The notes beneath the pieces are model-generated. The model was not told the DNA's origin, searched no databases, and was given only the letters and a program-made list of their open reading frames with translations. This document shows, piece by piece, positions 55,853 through 64,000 of a DNA stretch of 64,000 nt (position 1 is the first letter of the stretch; the number at the start of each line of letters is the position of its first letter). The stretch is from Pseudevernia furfuracea (lineage: Eukaryota; Ascomycota; Lecanoromycetes; Lecanorales; Parmeliaceae). A program made the translations under genes and the position numbers. The stretch spans positions 2,452,388 to 2,516,387 of the forward strand of contig JAIUPT010000038.1 of assembly GCA_022315425.1 (NCBI GenBank), given 5' to 3'.

Positions 55853-57010
55853 ATGCAATACTCAAAGACTCTCTTAATTCTCTTGGGTCTTGTGACTGCC
55901 CTTTCCGCGAACCCTGTTCGTCGTGATGTATCAAAAAGCTGTCTGAGTGATCAAGAATGTGGCCCAATTCCTGGAGAGTCTTTGCTATACAGTGACTACA
56001 CCCAAAAAGCCCCACTGTTCCCGGCGAACATGACAGCTCCAATTCCAGCAACCACCACTGGGCTTGTAGGAGAAGACGATGTACTTTTCCAAAACCTACT
56101 CAGCGCGGAATGGGCCGTTTACAGCTTCTATCAACAAGGCGTAGAAGCGTTCAATCAATCAGCCTTCACAGACCTCGGACTCCCCAACACAACCTATCAG
56201 AGGATCACCGAGATTCGCGACAATGAAGCTGGACATCTCCGCATTTTTCAAGATTCGATCTCGTCCGCTTCCATTAAGCCGGGCGCTTGCAAGTATGAGT
56301 ATGGCTTTAGCAATGCCCTAGAGTTTCTAGCCTTGCAGAACATAATTGAGGTCTCCAGCATGGCGTTCTTGACGGGATTAGCGCAGCAGGCGAAGGCGCT
56401 TTCGACCATAGGGGCCCTCGTAGCAGTTGGGCAGACTGAAACGCGACATGAGGTGAGTCCGTGGATCATGTGGAACTCATTGCCCCTTCCGCTTATCTTG
56501 TGCCAGGTCTGGGCTCTCATCGACGTTTGGGGTCTTGATCCATTCGCAGGTCCTGCAGACACCTCTTTCGCCTACGCAAACCAGATCCTCTATATCACCC
56601 TAGCCGACTTCATCATCCCTGGAAGTTGTCCTTCCCAGAACCCTCCCTACCCATACCCTTCGCAGAAGCTGCCACAGTTGAGCTACAATGGCTCCACCTC
56701 CACCGGCCACCCAGGATCGCCCATAACGTTTGTGTACAAGGAAAACAGATACAACAATGAAACCCTTATACCGAACTACGAGACTGGGAAACCTTACTAT
56801 GCCGTCTTTTTCCATGGGGTGAACAACATCACCATGCCATTCGACACGAAGACGACCTCGTCAGTCATTCCGGCAGCGTTCGACAGCCAGGGCATAATCT
56901 TAGTCGTGATTGCCGATGAGCCCGGGGCGCCTACTCTTGAAAGTGTTGTTGCTGGGCCGATGATTCTGCTTCAGCAACCTGCGAGCGCGACAAATATCAC
57001 CGCTGCATAG
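55853..57010 (+). CDS. Secreted ferritin-like (Rds1-type) protein
   Basis: The exons are 55853-56452 and 56507-57010, and the 54-bp intron (GTGAGT..CCAG) is a multiple of three and stop-free, so the unspliced frame also reads through. The product is 367 residues. Residues 1-19 are a signal peptide (TLLILLGLVTALSA), followed by a KR/RR-type pro-site (NPVRRD). The ferritin-like helices carry the diagnostic pattern LSAEWAVYSFYQQGVEAF, then EIRDNEAGHLRIFQ, and after splicing ETRHEVWALIDVW. These supply E, E..H and E..H metal-ligand-like residues. The C-terminal half is Pro/Asn/Thr-rich with many N-glycosylation sequons. Relatives include stress-response Rds1 proteins. Probably extracellular or wall-associated; metal binding is inferred. 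Confidence 0.85.
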   Translation: MQYSKTLLILLGLVTALSANPVRRDVSKSCLSDQECGPIPGESLLYSDYTQKAPLFPANMTAPIPATTTGLVGEDDVLFQNLLSAEWAVYSFYQQGVEAFNQSAFTDLGLPNTTYQRITEIRDNEAGHLRIFQDSISSASIKPGACKYEYGFSNALEFLALQNIIEVSSMAFLTGLAQQAKALSTIGALVAVGQTETRHEVSPWIMWNSLPLPLILCQVWALIDVWGLDPFAGPADTSFAYANQILYITLADFIIPGSCPSQNPPYPYPSQKLPQLSYNGSTSTGHPGSPITFVYKENRYNNETLIPNYETGKPYYAVFFHGVNNITMPFDTKTTSSVIPAAFDSQGIILVVIADEPGAPTLESVVAGPMILLQQPASATNITAA

Positions 57011-58118
57011 CACGAGCGCCGAGAAATCATCATTCTGTGGGATGTTGTAGTATGTGCTACCTTGGACGTGGCGACAGAGGATAAAAGAGGAATGTGCGAG
57101 CATTTTCAAGCAAGCGAGAGGCTCTAGCGGTTGGTGAATTTGATGACAATAGACTTTGAATGACAATAGGAGTAGACTTCGATCGAAAAGTGATTTTGAG
57201 CGATCAGACTTTCAGCAAATTGAGCTGTACAGCAATTTACACTGGATTTCTATGTCTCTTCATTCGTTGTCGCTTTCACCCAAGGGCATTGGACGACTTA
57301 ACGCTCTGTTAGCTCGTAACATCCTAAGGGCTTGAGAGCCGAGAAGAGAGGTACGCCAATAGACATTTTTTATAGATATTGCCAGCCAAGTAGTAGCGTG
57401 TCTCACTTGAAGTACTTCCGATTGCGTCTTTACTTCAATACTATACATGCGGTTCAGGGTTATGCCTCTAGCCTCTTGCGTTGTTAGAATTAGCGCTTTA
57501 CTAAAAAGCTATGACACCATCCTGCAGCCTCATTGCCGAGGTGTCAGTAATTGTACATGACATCCACAGCAAAGTAGAATCCGCATTCCAACTCGCAGAT
57601 ATCTCTTCATCTCCCCTCTTCTATCTTCATTCATGTATTGAGCAACTCATGGATCCAATTGCTGATAAGGTGATTTCGTCCAAAGACTGCTTTGGATTGT
57701 ATGAATCCGGTCTTTCTGCTATCGATGTCGATGATCAGACTGGCGATGCTGTCATAATGATCCAGCGTTACTATCGGGTGTAGGCGTCCAAGCATAGGGC
57801 TGTTGAGGCTTAACCGAACCCTAACCGCGGCCCCACTATTAAGTGTCCGACAGGTTCGGCAAGAACTCTATTAGGAGACCGAAGGCCGACTCAAGAAACA
57901 TCCTGTAGCCATTGTTTCGTTCATACAAGGAGTCCTCAGCCAGCACCTGCTTCATCAGTCTCCGACATTGTAACATGTCTTTATTCGTTGCTTTACTCAA
58001 GAGGGATCAAGGTGATTGACTTTATCTTCGCGAGAATTTGGGACTGGGGAACTTTTCTGAACAGCGTTATCAGCGCTTAAAACACCACAAAGCCAGTGGC
58101 TTGAGAGATATCTCCATA
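57011..58118. other. Intergenic stretch
   Basis: Only one frame is worth noting: 57511-57783 (90 codons from an ATG, MTPSCSLIAEVSVIVHDIHS). It lacks recognisable domains and may be chance. A CTAACCG-rich patch at about 57810-57830 is not telomeric. Confidence 0.4.
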
Positions 58119-58985
58119 ATGTCCTTGGTGCAGACTCTCAACCCTGGCAACAACGACTCGCTCGTCAGCCTGGCAAATCCCCCCCAGAGCCTTCCATCTT
58201 CGCTCAAGGACCAACTTACCTCTGGCAATCTTTTAGCTCTAACAGGATATCCGGAACTCCCTGCCACCCATCCAAAGCATGGGCGATACGAAGTGCGGAC
58301 AGGCCACCGCAACATACACAAGCCTACGTACATTGTCTCTCTCCCCTTCGAACTCCGCGAAGAGATCTACACCTACCTCGTCTTCGCCTCGAGCTTCGAA
58401 GTCCTCCGCGTCTGTCGCTCAATCAACATGCAGGCAACACCACTTCTATACAAGTACGGCATCTATCATATCCGCGCGATCCACCTGCCACCCCAGTATC
58501 CCATCTCTATCCCACCTTCCACTACACTTGCTAAGATTCAGAACATCTATATCTCCATGCCGGACATCAGAATTGCGGAAGGCTTTCCTTGGAAGCACGA
58601 TATCTCGCCACAAACAAAGAGCTTATTGCGTCAATTCGGTGGTGATGATGACCATCGCAAAGTCTGTCATTTGGACCTGCAAGCATGGGACCTCACAGAG
58701 CAGATGGTGAGTCTGCTGAGGACCTTTTTGGGCTTTGAGAGGATAAGAATTACGGTACGACTGAGATCGTATGATATTGAAGATGACGAGGGACATACGC
58801 TATCATATACTTTGGGCATTGAGGAGCAGCGAGAGGACTATATCAAGGAGATGGACGAGAGACTGGGGCCATGGCTAGGTCCGGCTGACTGTACCAGTAT
58901 CGGTGATTCGGATACAGCTGATAGTTGGGGCGCTTCTGAGATTTTGCTTTCTTTGGATTTCCGTCCGAGGGCGTTACTGTCATGA
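58119..58985 (+). CDS. F-box-like protein
   Basis: A single exon of 288 residues; ATG at 58119 chosen because the upstream frame has only a TTG start. After a Ser/Pro/Leu-rich leader, LPFELREEIYTYLVFASSFE (about residues 74-93) resembles the first helices of the F-box. VLRVCRSINMQATPLLYKYG follows, the usual next helices in fungal F-box/2EXR proteins. The rest is a hydrophilic domain without assigned function, containing FPWKHDISPQTKSLLRQFGG and a helical DDEGHTLSYTLGIEEQREDY segment. F-box proteins recruit substrates to SCF ubiquitin ligases; the substrate is unknown. No lesion seen. Confidence 0.65.
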   Translation: MSLVQTLNPGNNDSLVSLANPPQSLPSSLKDQLTSGNLLALTGYPELPATHPKHGRYEVRTGHRNIHKPTYIVSLPFELREEIYTYLVFASSFEVLRVCRSINMQATPLLYKYGIYHIRAIHLPPQYPISIPPSTTLAKIQNIYISMPDIRIAEGFPWKHDISPQTKSLLRQFGGDDDHRKVCHLDLQAWDLTEQMVSLLRTFLGFERIRITVRLRSYDIEDDEGHTLSYTLGIEEQREDYIKEMDERLGPWLGPADCTSIGDSDTADSWGASEILLSLDFRPRALLS

Positions 58986-59575
58986 CTCATGATACTTGCT
59001 TGGACATATGGATGACTAGAAGGTATGCTGAACGAAATCCTAGAATCGTGGTACTCTGGACGCCTGTAATAATCAAGATGAGAATCGCGAGGAAACTCTT
59101 GCTTTGTCGCGATACTTTCCACAGTTCCTATTACATATATCCTCCCTCTAGCGTCTCTCACCCCCCTTCAACATAGAACGTATTTAGTCTCAACAGCCTC
59201 AGCCTAGCGCCGTACCCGAGAGCCCGTGACGATCAGGCTCCCAGGACTGTAACGTGCCACCTCTTTGCTGCACTTGACTGGACATCGATCGCTCCATTAT
59301 CCTACCAATTGTATGTTCGATCGCCGTACTCATCGTAGACACAGGTACTCCTGGACATCCAGGCGCTGTACACGTGCCGCTCAGCAGCCTGATTGGTCGA
59401 ACCAGCTCGCTGTAGACTGCAAATGATGCAACAAAACAGTTGATGATAACTTTGAGCGTCAATGCTATCATTTGCGCATTTGCTGCTCAGGAATCGCAAT
59501 CGATAGTCTGTCCCGTGGGCGGCGAATTCTTTACCTTTGGGCTTTTTCCGAAGTCTAGACTGGTTTTTTCGGGGG
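58986..59575. other. Intergenic stretch
   Basis: Convergent 3' ends of the F-box-like gene and the minus-strand gene beyond 59576. No further gene is supported; frames at 59199-59499 (minus) are short. Confidence 0.4.
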
Positions 59576-60458
59576 TCACGATATCGAAAGCAGATCGAGC
59601 ATAGGATTTGACAAAGTCTCGTTCGACGAGGTCAACAGGTCGAAGCTCAAGCCAGAAAAGGTGCCATTACTCGGAGAGACACCCAGGGATTCTGGTACGT
59701 TGGGCGGCTTTATCACCTTCCCATTAGCCATATAACCCGTCATCGTCTCAGTGTTGAAACGCGAGTCAGTCGTATACATATAAAATCCTGCCGGGCGGCT
59801 CTGGGTGACTGATTCTCGTCAGCTCGTTGATAGACATATCAATCTGATGGTGATTTACTGATTAAAAAGGTGTATAAACTCCGTGCGGTTTCTGATCTAA
59901 TCCTCTCTTGGGCTGGAGGCAAGGCCGAAGCCTCAGCACCTGGTTGACGACATCTGACCACTTCTCCCTGAATACAGATTTGACATGCGGAGGCTGACCG
60001 TAGGGCTGGACTACCAAGGCTATTTGGCATGAGCCTGCAAAAGACCCATTCAGCTCAAAGCTGCTGATGCCAGGATGAAAAACCACAGGGGCAATCTTGA
60101 AACAAACTTTGGGAGACTGCGGATGCGGATCGACATACCAAATTTCCAGATTTTAGGTAGTTGCATAATAGCAGTCGGAGCATAAGGATTCTTGACTGCA
60201 TTGAATGATGGGTCGATGTGCTGTGGCTCTGCAAAAACACGGAACGCCCTGGTGTCTGACCAATCTTTTGCAGGTGGGTTGAAATATGGGATCCAGAACA
60301 TGGCCTGGTAGCAACCTTCAAGCTTTGGGGTTTCAAAGGGGTCTTTATCGCATAGCGGTGGATGGGCCTGAAGTAGATTCGGGTTGGCGACTGCGCCATG
60401 AACGAGGAAGAAACAGAATAAAGCCCATCTTACAAATTTGAATAAGAGGGTGTGCCAT
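59576..60458 (-). CDS. Hypothetical multi-exon protein, possibly secreted
   Basis: Three coding segments on one strand look like exons. The first carries VANPNLLQAHPPLCDKDPFE, then GCYQAMFWIPYFNPPAKDW and PTAIMQLPKIWKF (about 60410-60140). The second carries VVFHPGISSFELNGSFAG, CQIALVVQPYGQPPHVKSVF and WSDVVNQVLRL (about 60090-59862). The third carries MYTTDSRFNTETMTGYMANG and ends MLDLLSIS at 59576. A GTATGT donor at 60138 and CAAG acceptor near 60096 nearly join the first two, but the phase is off by one, so the exact junction is unresolved. The ATG at 60458 with a 46-bp GTAAGA..GCAG intron would give MAHPLIQIFANPNLL. Alternatively, retained sequence encodes a hydrophobic leader (LFCFFLVHGAVA). 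No family recognised. Confidence 0.45.
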
Positions 60459-61457
60459 ATTGAGGCTGTTAGGTAGGTGATACCCAATTCTTGCTGCACA
60501 AGCACGAACTTTATGGAAATCTCGAGCTCCCAGGTTGCTTTATACAAAGATCAACAGAAATGTGGAAGGATGTCTCTAGTTGCGCATGCATACATTGACA
60601 CAAAGCCGCCATCGCTTTTGCGGCTGGAGGGTTTCACGGTGTCTCAGATTGTGACAAAATCATTGCGACAAGACTAGAGCTTCGCTTTTCTGAAATCGAC
60701 CACGTAGACTTCTCCTTCTTGCTTGCTTGCTTGCTTGCTGTTCCGCTTATCCCATGTCTCATCAGTGAAAGATCTCGAGCGCGAAAAACTTGTCAATCTG
60801 CATCTACTTCCTTCAGTAGAAAGGAGGGAGCAGCGAGAGGAATGGCAGCATTCTGCATGGCCTCTGTCCTTTCTCGATCAGCGTGGACAGCCCAGCTACT
60901 GTATCTTGCCCTATTCTGAGCCCAATTTCTTTATGCGGCAGACCAGGGTGTGTTCTGCAATGGTAATGTATACGGTAACCGTGTCTCGAAATATTCCAGA
61001 GGAAGAAAACACGGTTCCTGGCGAAGGCAAGTGGAGCCGAAGTCAGAACAGCTCGGTCTAGAAGTTAGCGCTGAGTAATACGCACATTACAATACGTTGA
61101 TGTAACGTAACGTACCTTTCTTCTCATGTTTGCCAGCTAAATTAATGTGTTGTAGCGGAAGAGAAATACTTAGCAACGATGCCCACTGTTTACTCTAACC
61201 CTTTCTCCATTCACAAAGGCCAAAATCAAGAACAAGATCTATCAAAGGTGCTTGCGAGCAACATTGAGTCTCTTCAGGGTCGCATAATCTTGCAATTCCT
61301 GGGGTACTAGGCGGAGCAAGGCTACAGCTGCGGGGCTGCCTCGCTGCCACCTGACTCCGATCCTCCTTCCCTTTCCTTTTAACCTCCAAACATATATTCC
61401 TCTACGCACCATTCACATTGCGCTTCATCTCTCACATACTCTAGATTCATACCAAAA
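60459..61457. other. Intergenic stretch with CTTG microsatellite
   Basis: Contains (CTTG)n at about 60716-60740. No supported gene; frames at 60719-61061 overlap each other and have no recognisable motif. The pyrimidine-rich stretch 61350-61450 precedes the next gene's ATG. Confidence 0.5.
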
Positions 61458-63462
61458 ATGGCTACCGCAATCCCAGCATTGCCCTCTCGTCTGCACTTCC
61501 CTCCAGAAGTCTGGAGTATGACCACCCAAAACTTCCGCCATCGCAAAAGCCCGGACGAGCTCACATATCTGTGGACTACCGTGCGACATGTCTCTAGGCA
61601 ATTCAAGGAAGAGATTGAAGACATGTTTCGTACTGAGCATCTACCCAAGACCTGGATACACGTAGATACCGGTAAGCCCTTATGTGCATTACTGCCAACA
61701 CGAAGGCAGAGTGATTGACGTGGGTCTCCACCGTATAGTACCTATGCTCTACAAGCCACCAAACCAGATGAAGGTCTACCACTTCAACTGCAAATTGATC
61801 TTCAGCAAAATACAACCAAGATACCCAGGCAGAGCTGTGTTTTCTCCACACTTAATAAAAAATTCGCGCCGATGGCTCCGGGATCTACGAGATGAAGCGG
61901 GACCAGGTAGACTGGGAGAAGCAGACAAATCTGTACCTGGATCAAGAATCCGCTTATTCGAAAGTCCTAGTGGCATGTTCGTAGTCCAAGTGCGGGGAAG
62001 TGTGAGCGACTGTGCCCTACCAGCTCTGAACATCGACCTCAGTAAGCATGAGCTGTCTTTTGAATGGAGGGATCTATTCAATCGATTTTTTGGAGAACGG
62101 AAAATGGCTACAGCTATGTTGCGTGACGTGCAGGTAAGCCATCGAGTTTCTCTGTACTTCATTCCGCTGATCTGACCGCCTTCAGATCAACCAGACACCA
62201 GCACATACTAGAGACTATCTTCCCACTCAGCAAAATTCAGCCACTTTCCATGTACTCATCGGTCAACTAAATCCGAGCCTACGAGCACTCGCACATCTCG
62301 ATTGGCATACACACCTTCGACATATGCGAGTGTCACACGAAGGGAAAACTCGTATACTGCGTCTCAAAAATCCTATCCAAACCTGGATCGATGCGCTGGG
62401 GGAGGACTTCGGACAAGCGAAGCCGACTCCACAGGGATGCCGGCTCCGAAGACAAGCTGATCAAGAAATAGACCTCGATGACGAGGGGGACATCAGCCAG
62501 ACAAGAATGGAGTGGGAAACGGAGAGCAATAACGCAGCAGATTTCAGGGGAAGAACTGAATGGTATCCACTAACTAGGGTACATACAATGAACTCTATGA
62601 TTGGCTATGTGCTGACCTAATGCAGGATTGTGATGCCTGCCGTACAATGAACAGGCAATGCGAAAGAGGAGATGCTGGAAATAGGTATTCTGGAGACTGC
62701 AACTCATGCATTGAAACCGGCTCGCTATGCGATACCTCCTTGGCCTGTCTCAATATTTCCCGGCCGCATTATGTGCTGCAAGATTATCAAATGCAACTCA
62801 TGCTTCTGGAGCAGCACAACAAGAAACGCCTTCTTAGGGCTCGGCAAGAGCAGGATACTCTGGGACAGTCTTCATCGCAACCTTCCCATAACATGGCTAT
62901 GGCCACTCCCACCTTCCCATCCGGGAATCATCCACCATCCGGGAATCATGCATTGCAAGACTATCAAATGCAACTCATGCTTCTGGAGCAGCAAAGAAAG
63001 AAACGTCTCATTATGGCTCGACAAGAAACCAATGGCGTGGGGGTTTCGCTCTCATCTCTTCAGCCGAGCTCATCAGGCGGTTTCCAATCAATGCCTTGGA
63101 TCAATACATCACATGATTATGCGATGCAAATCACTGATCAGTGTGAGCGAGATTGCGAATGTCTTTTGGAGGCTAGCCAGGCTCGGGTCGATGTACGGCA
63201 AAATTCGAGTTCAGACCCTAGTCAGCTAGCCCCAGAAAACTCAGCTCCGTTGCCAGAACCGAGATATGTGGTGCAGTCTTTGGAGGCTCGGAATGACCTA
63301 GGTTCCTCTATACGGGAATTTCAGCCACAGCCCGTGATCGCAAGTTCTCCCCTTTCTCCACTGCCAGCCCCGACGGCCCAAGCTTCCGGGCACCCGGACC
63401 AATGCTCTCAGCTGGCTGCCTCAAGTCATGACGTATCTAGTGCCGCTCCAGCCCTGGAATGA
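61458..63462 (+). CDS. F-box/2EXR-like protein fused to a C6-type cysteine cluster
   Basis: Four exons (61458-61671, 61739-62133, 62186-62578, 62626-63462; introns 67, 52 and 47 bp) join in phase to 612 codons. The N-terminus LHFPPEVWSMTTQNFRHR and LTYLWTTVRHVSRQFKEEIE, with LPKTWIHVD, matches a Dothideomycete family related to F-box/2EXR proteins. SDCALPALNIDLSKHELSFE and WRDLFNRFFGER are its usual next block. Exon 4 opens with CDACRTMNRQC and CNSCIETGSLC, two CxxCx6C halves like a Zn(II)2Cys6 binuclear cluster. This is followed by two copies of LQDYQMQLMLLEQ plus KKRL..ARQE (about 62790-62850 and 62955-63025), a coiled, Gln-rich motif. The tail is Ser/Pro-rich. Probably nuclear or cytosolic; DNA binding is speculative. 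Confidence 0.75.
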
Positions 63463-63473
63463 GCTATGCCTCC

Positions 63474-64000
63474 TCAAGGAGTCGAGCGGTGAGTGACGAA
63501 TCTCCAGATGAAGAAATGTGGACAGGAGGACGAAGAGAGCAGTCTACTACTCAAGCATGCTCGGAACTCGGAAGACGGAGCAATAGCATTTTCCAATATC
63601 TCAACTAGAATAGTCTTCCATCCCGCAACTAGAACAGAAGATTCTCCGGGTGTCATCTGCCTACCAGTAACATGTCCAGCGACATTGATTGCGTCCATAA
63701 GGTTGGGAGTATATGTGATAAACACCCTCTCCTTTCCCGGTTCCCATATTGTCTCGCCGATTCCAATCTTCCCCACCACCCGACCGTTCAATCCCCGAGA
63801 GACTACCCCTTCCCTAGTCCCCACTAATCCCTTCTCCTCCATGGATCTCGTTGATCAATCCTCGGAGACCCCTGATCCTCATAAGGTCGCGATCCCACCA
63901 GCCTCAACCAATTTCCCAATACCCAATAAAGATCTCCCATCAAACTCGTACTGCCCTTGTCATCTTCTAGCAGATAATGCCCAACATTCACATCCTTTGC
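63474..64000 (-). CDS. Partial hypothetical gene at the right edge
   Basis: The minus-strand frame from the ATG at 63842 runs 122 codons (ETIWEPGKERVFITYTPNLM, NVAGHVTGRQMTPGESSVLV, GWKTILVEILENAI) to 63474. Upstream to the window edge another frame reads KDVNVGHYLLEDDKGSTSLM and YWVLGNWLRLVG, suggesting a gene whose exons or frames were not joined here. It converges on the four-exon gene, leaving only about 11 bp between their ends. No family assigned. Confidence 0.35.

Noticed and set aside
55838..57010. Upstream start of the ferritin-like protein at 55838
   Set aside because: That codon is GTG; the ATG at 55853 is the first standard start and gives a clean signal peptide.
57511..57783. 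90-codon frame as a gene
   Set aside because: No recognisable domain, no splice context and no conservation test possible inside the window; kept only as a note.

Overview
The window is nuclear DNA of a filamentous ascomycete (Pezizomycotina, quite possibly Dothideomycetes). This rests on TTAGGG telomere repeats, introns of about 45-85 bp with GT..AG borders and CTAAC/CTGAC-type branch sites, F-box/2EXR-type proteins carrying the QDYQMQLMLLEQ motif, a Ferritin_2/Rds1-like secreted protein, and a mutationally decayed hAT transposon and Helitron. The class assignment is inference.

The dominant structure is a giant inverted repeat. Bases 1-26720 are mirrored by 26741-53489, and the left arm runs off the start of the window, so the true arm length is unknown. 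Moving inward, each arm carries a patatin-like phospholipase pseudogene, a long gene-poor stretch, an ankyrin-repeat gene, a carboxymuconolactone-decarboxylase-like gene, a Helitron remnant, a hAT element with an 8-bp target duplication, a secreted-protein gene, two decayed genes and an alpha/beta hydrolase gene cut off at its 3' end. A structured subtelomere follows: three copies of a ~178-bp palindromic-arm element, 12-bp minisatellites, AGTAAC/AAT microsatellites, an AT-rich ~170-bp tandem repeat, a ~1.06-kb tract lacking C on the strand running toward the telomere, and ~108 bp of telomere repeat. The two telomere arrays meet head to head around a 135-bp GC-rich imperfect palindrome (26664-26798). 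This is the arrangement expected of two chromosome ends fused telomere to telomere, or of a fold-back/contig-joining assembly artefact.

The arms are not perfect copies. They differ by microhomology-flanked deletions (21 bp and 18 bp), by transition-only differences inside the hAT element, and by a patch of small indels at 37.0-38.4 kb. Most ORFs are otherwise identical between arms, and all major inactivating mutations are shared.

From 53490 to 64000 the sequence is single-copy within the window: a two-exon hypothetical gene, a secreted ferritin-like (Rds1-type) protein, an F-box-like protein, a putative multi-exon secreted protein, a four-exon F-box/2EXR-like protein fused to a C6-type cysteine cluster, and a partial gene at the right edge. 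No operon-like organisation, rRNA gene, convincing tRNA or CRISPR array was seen.
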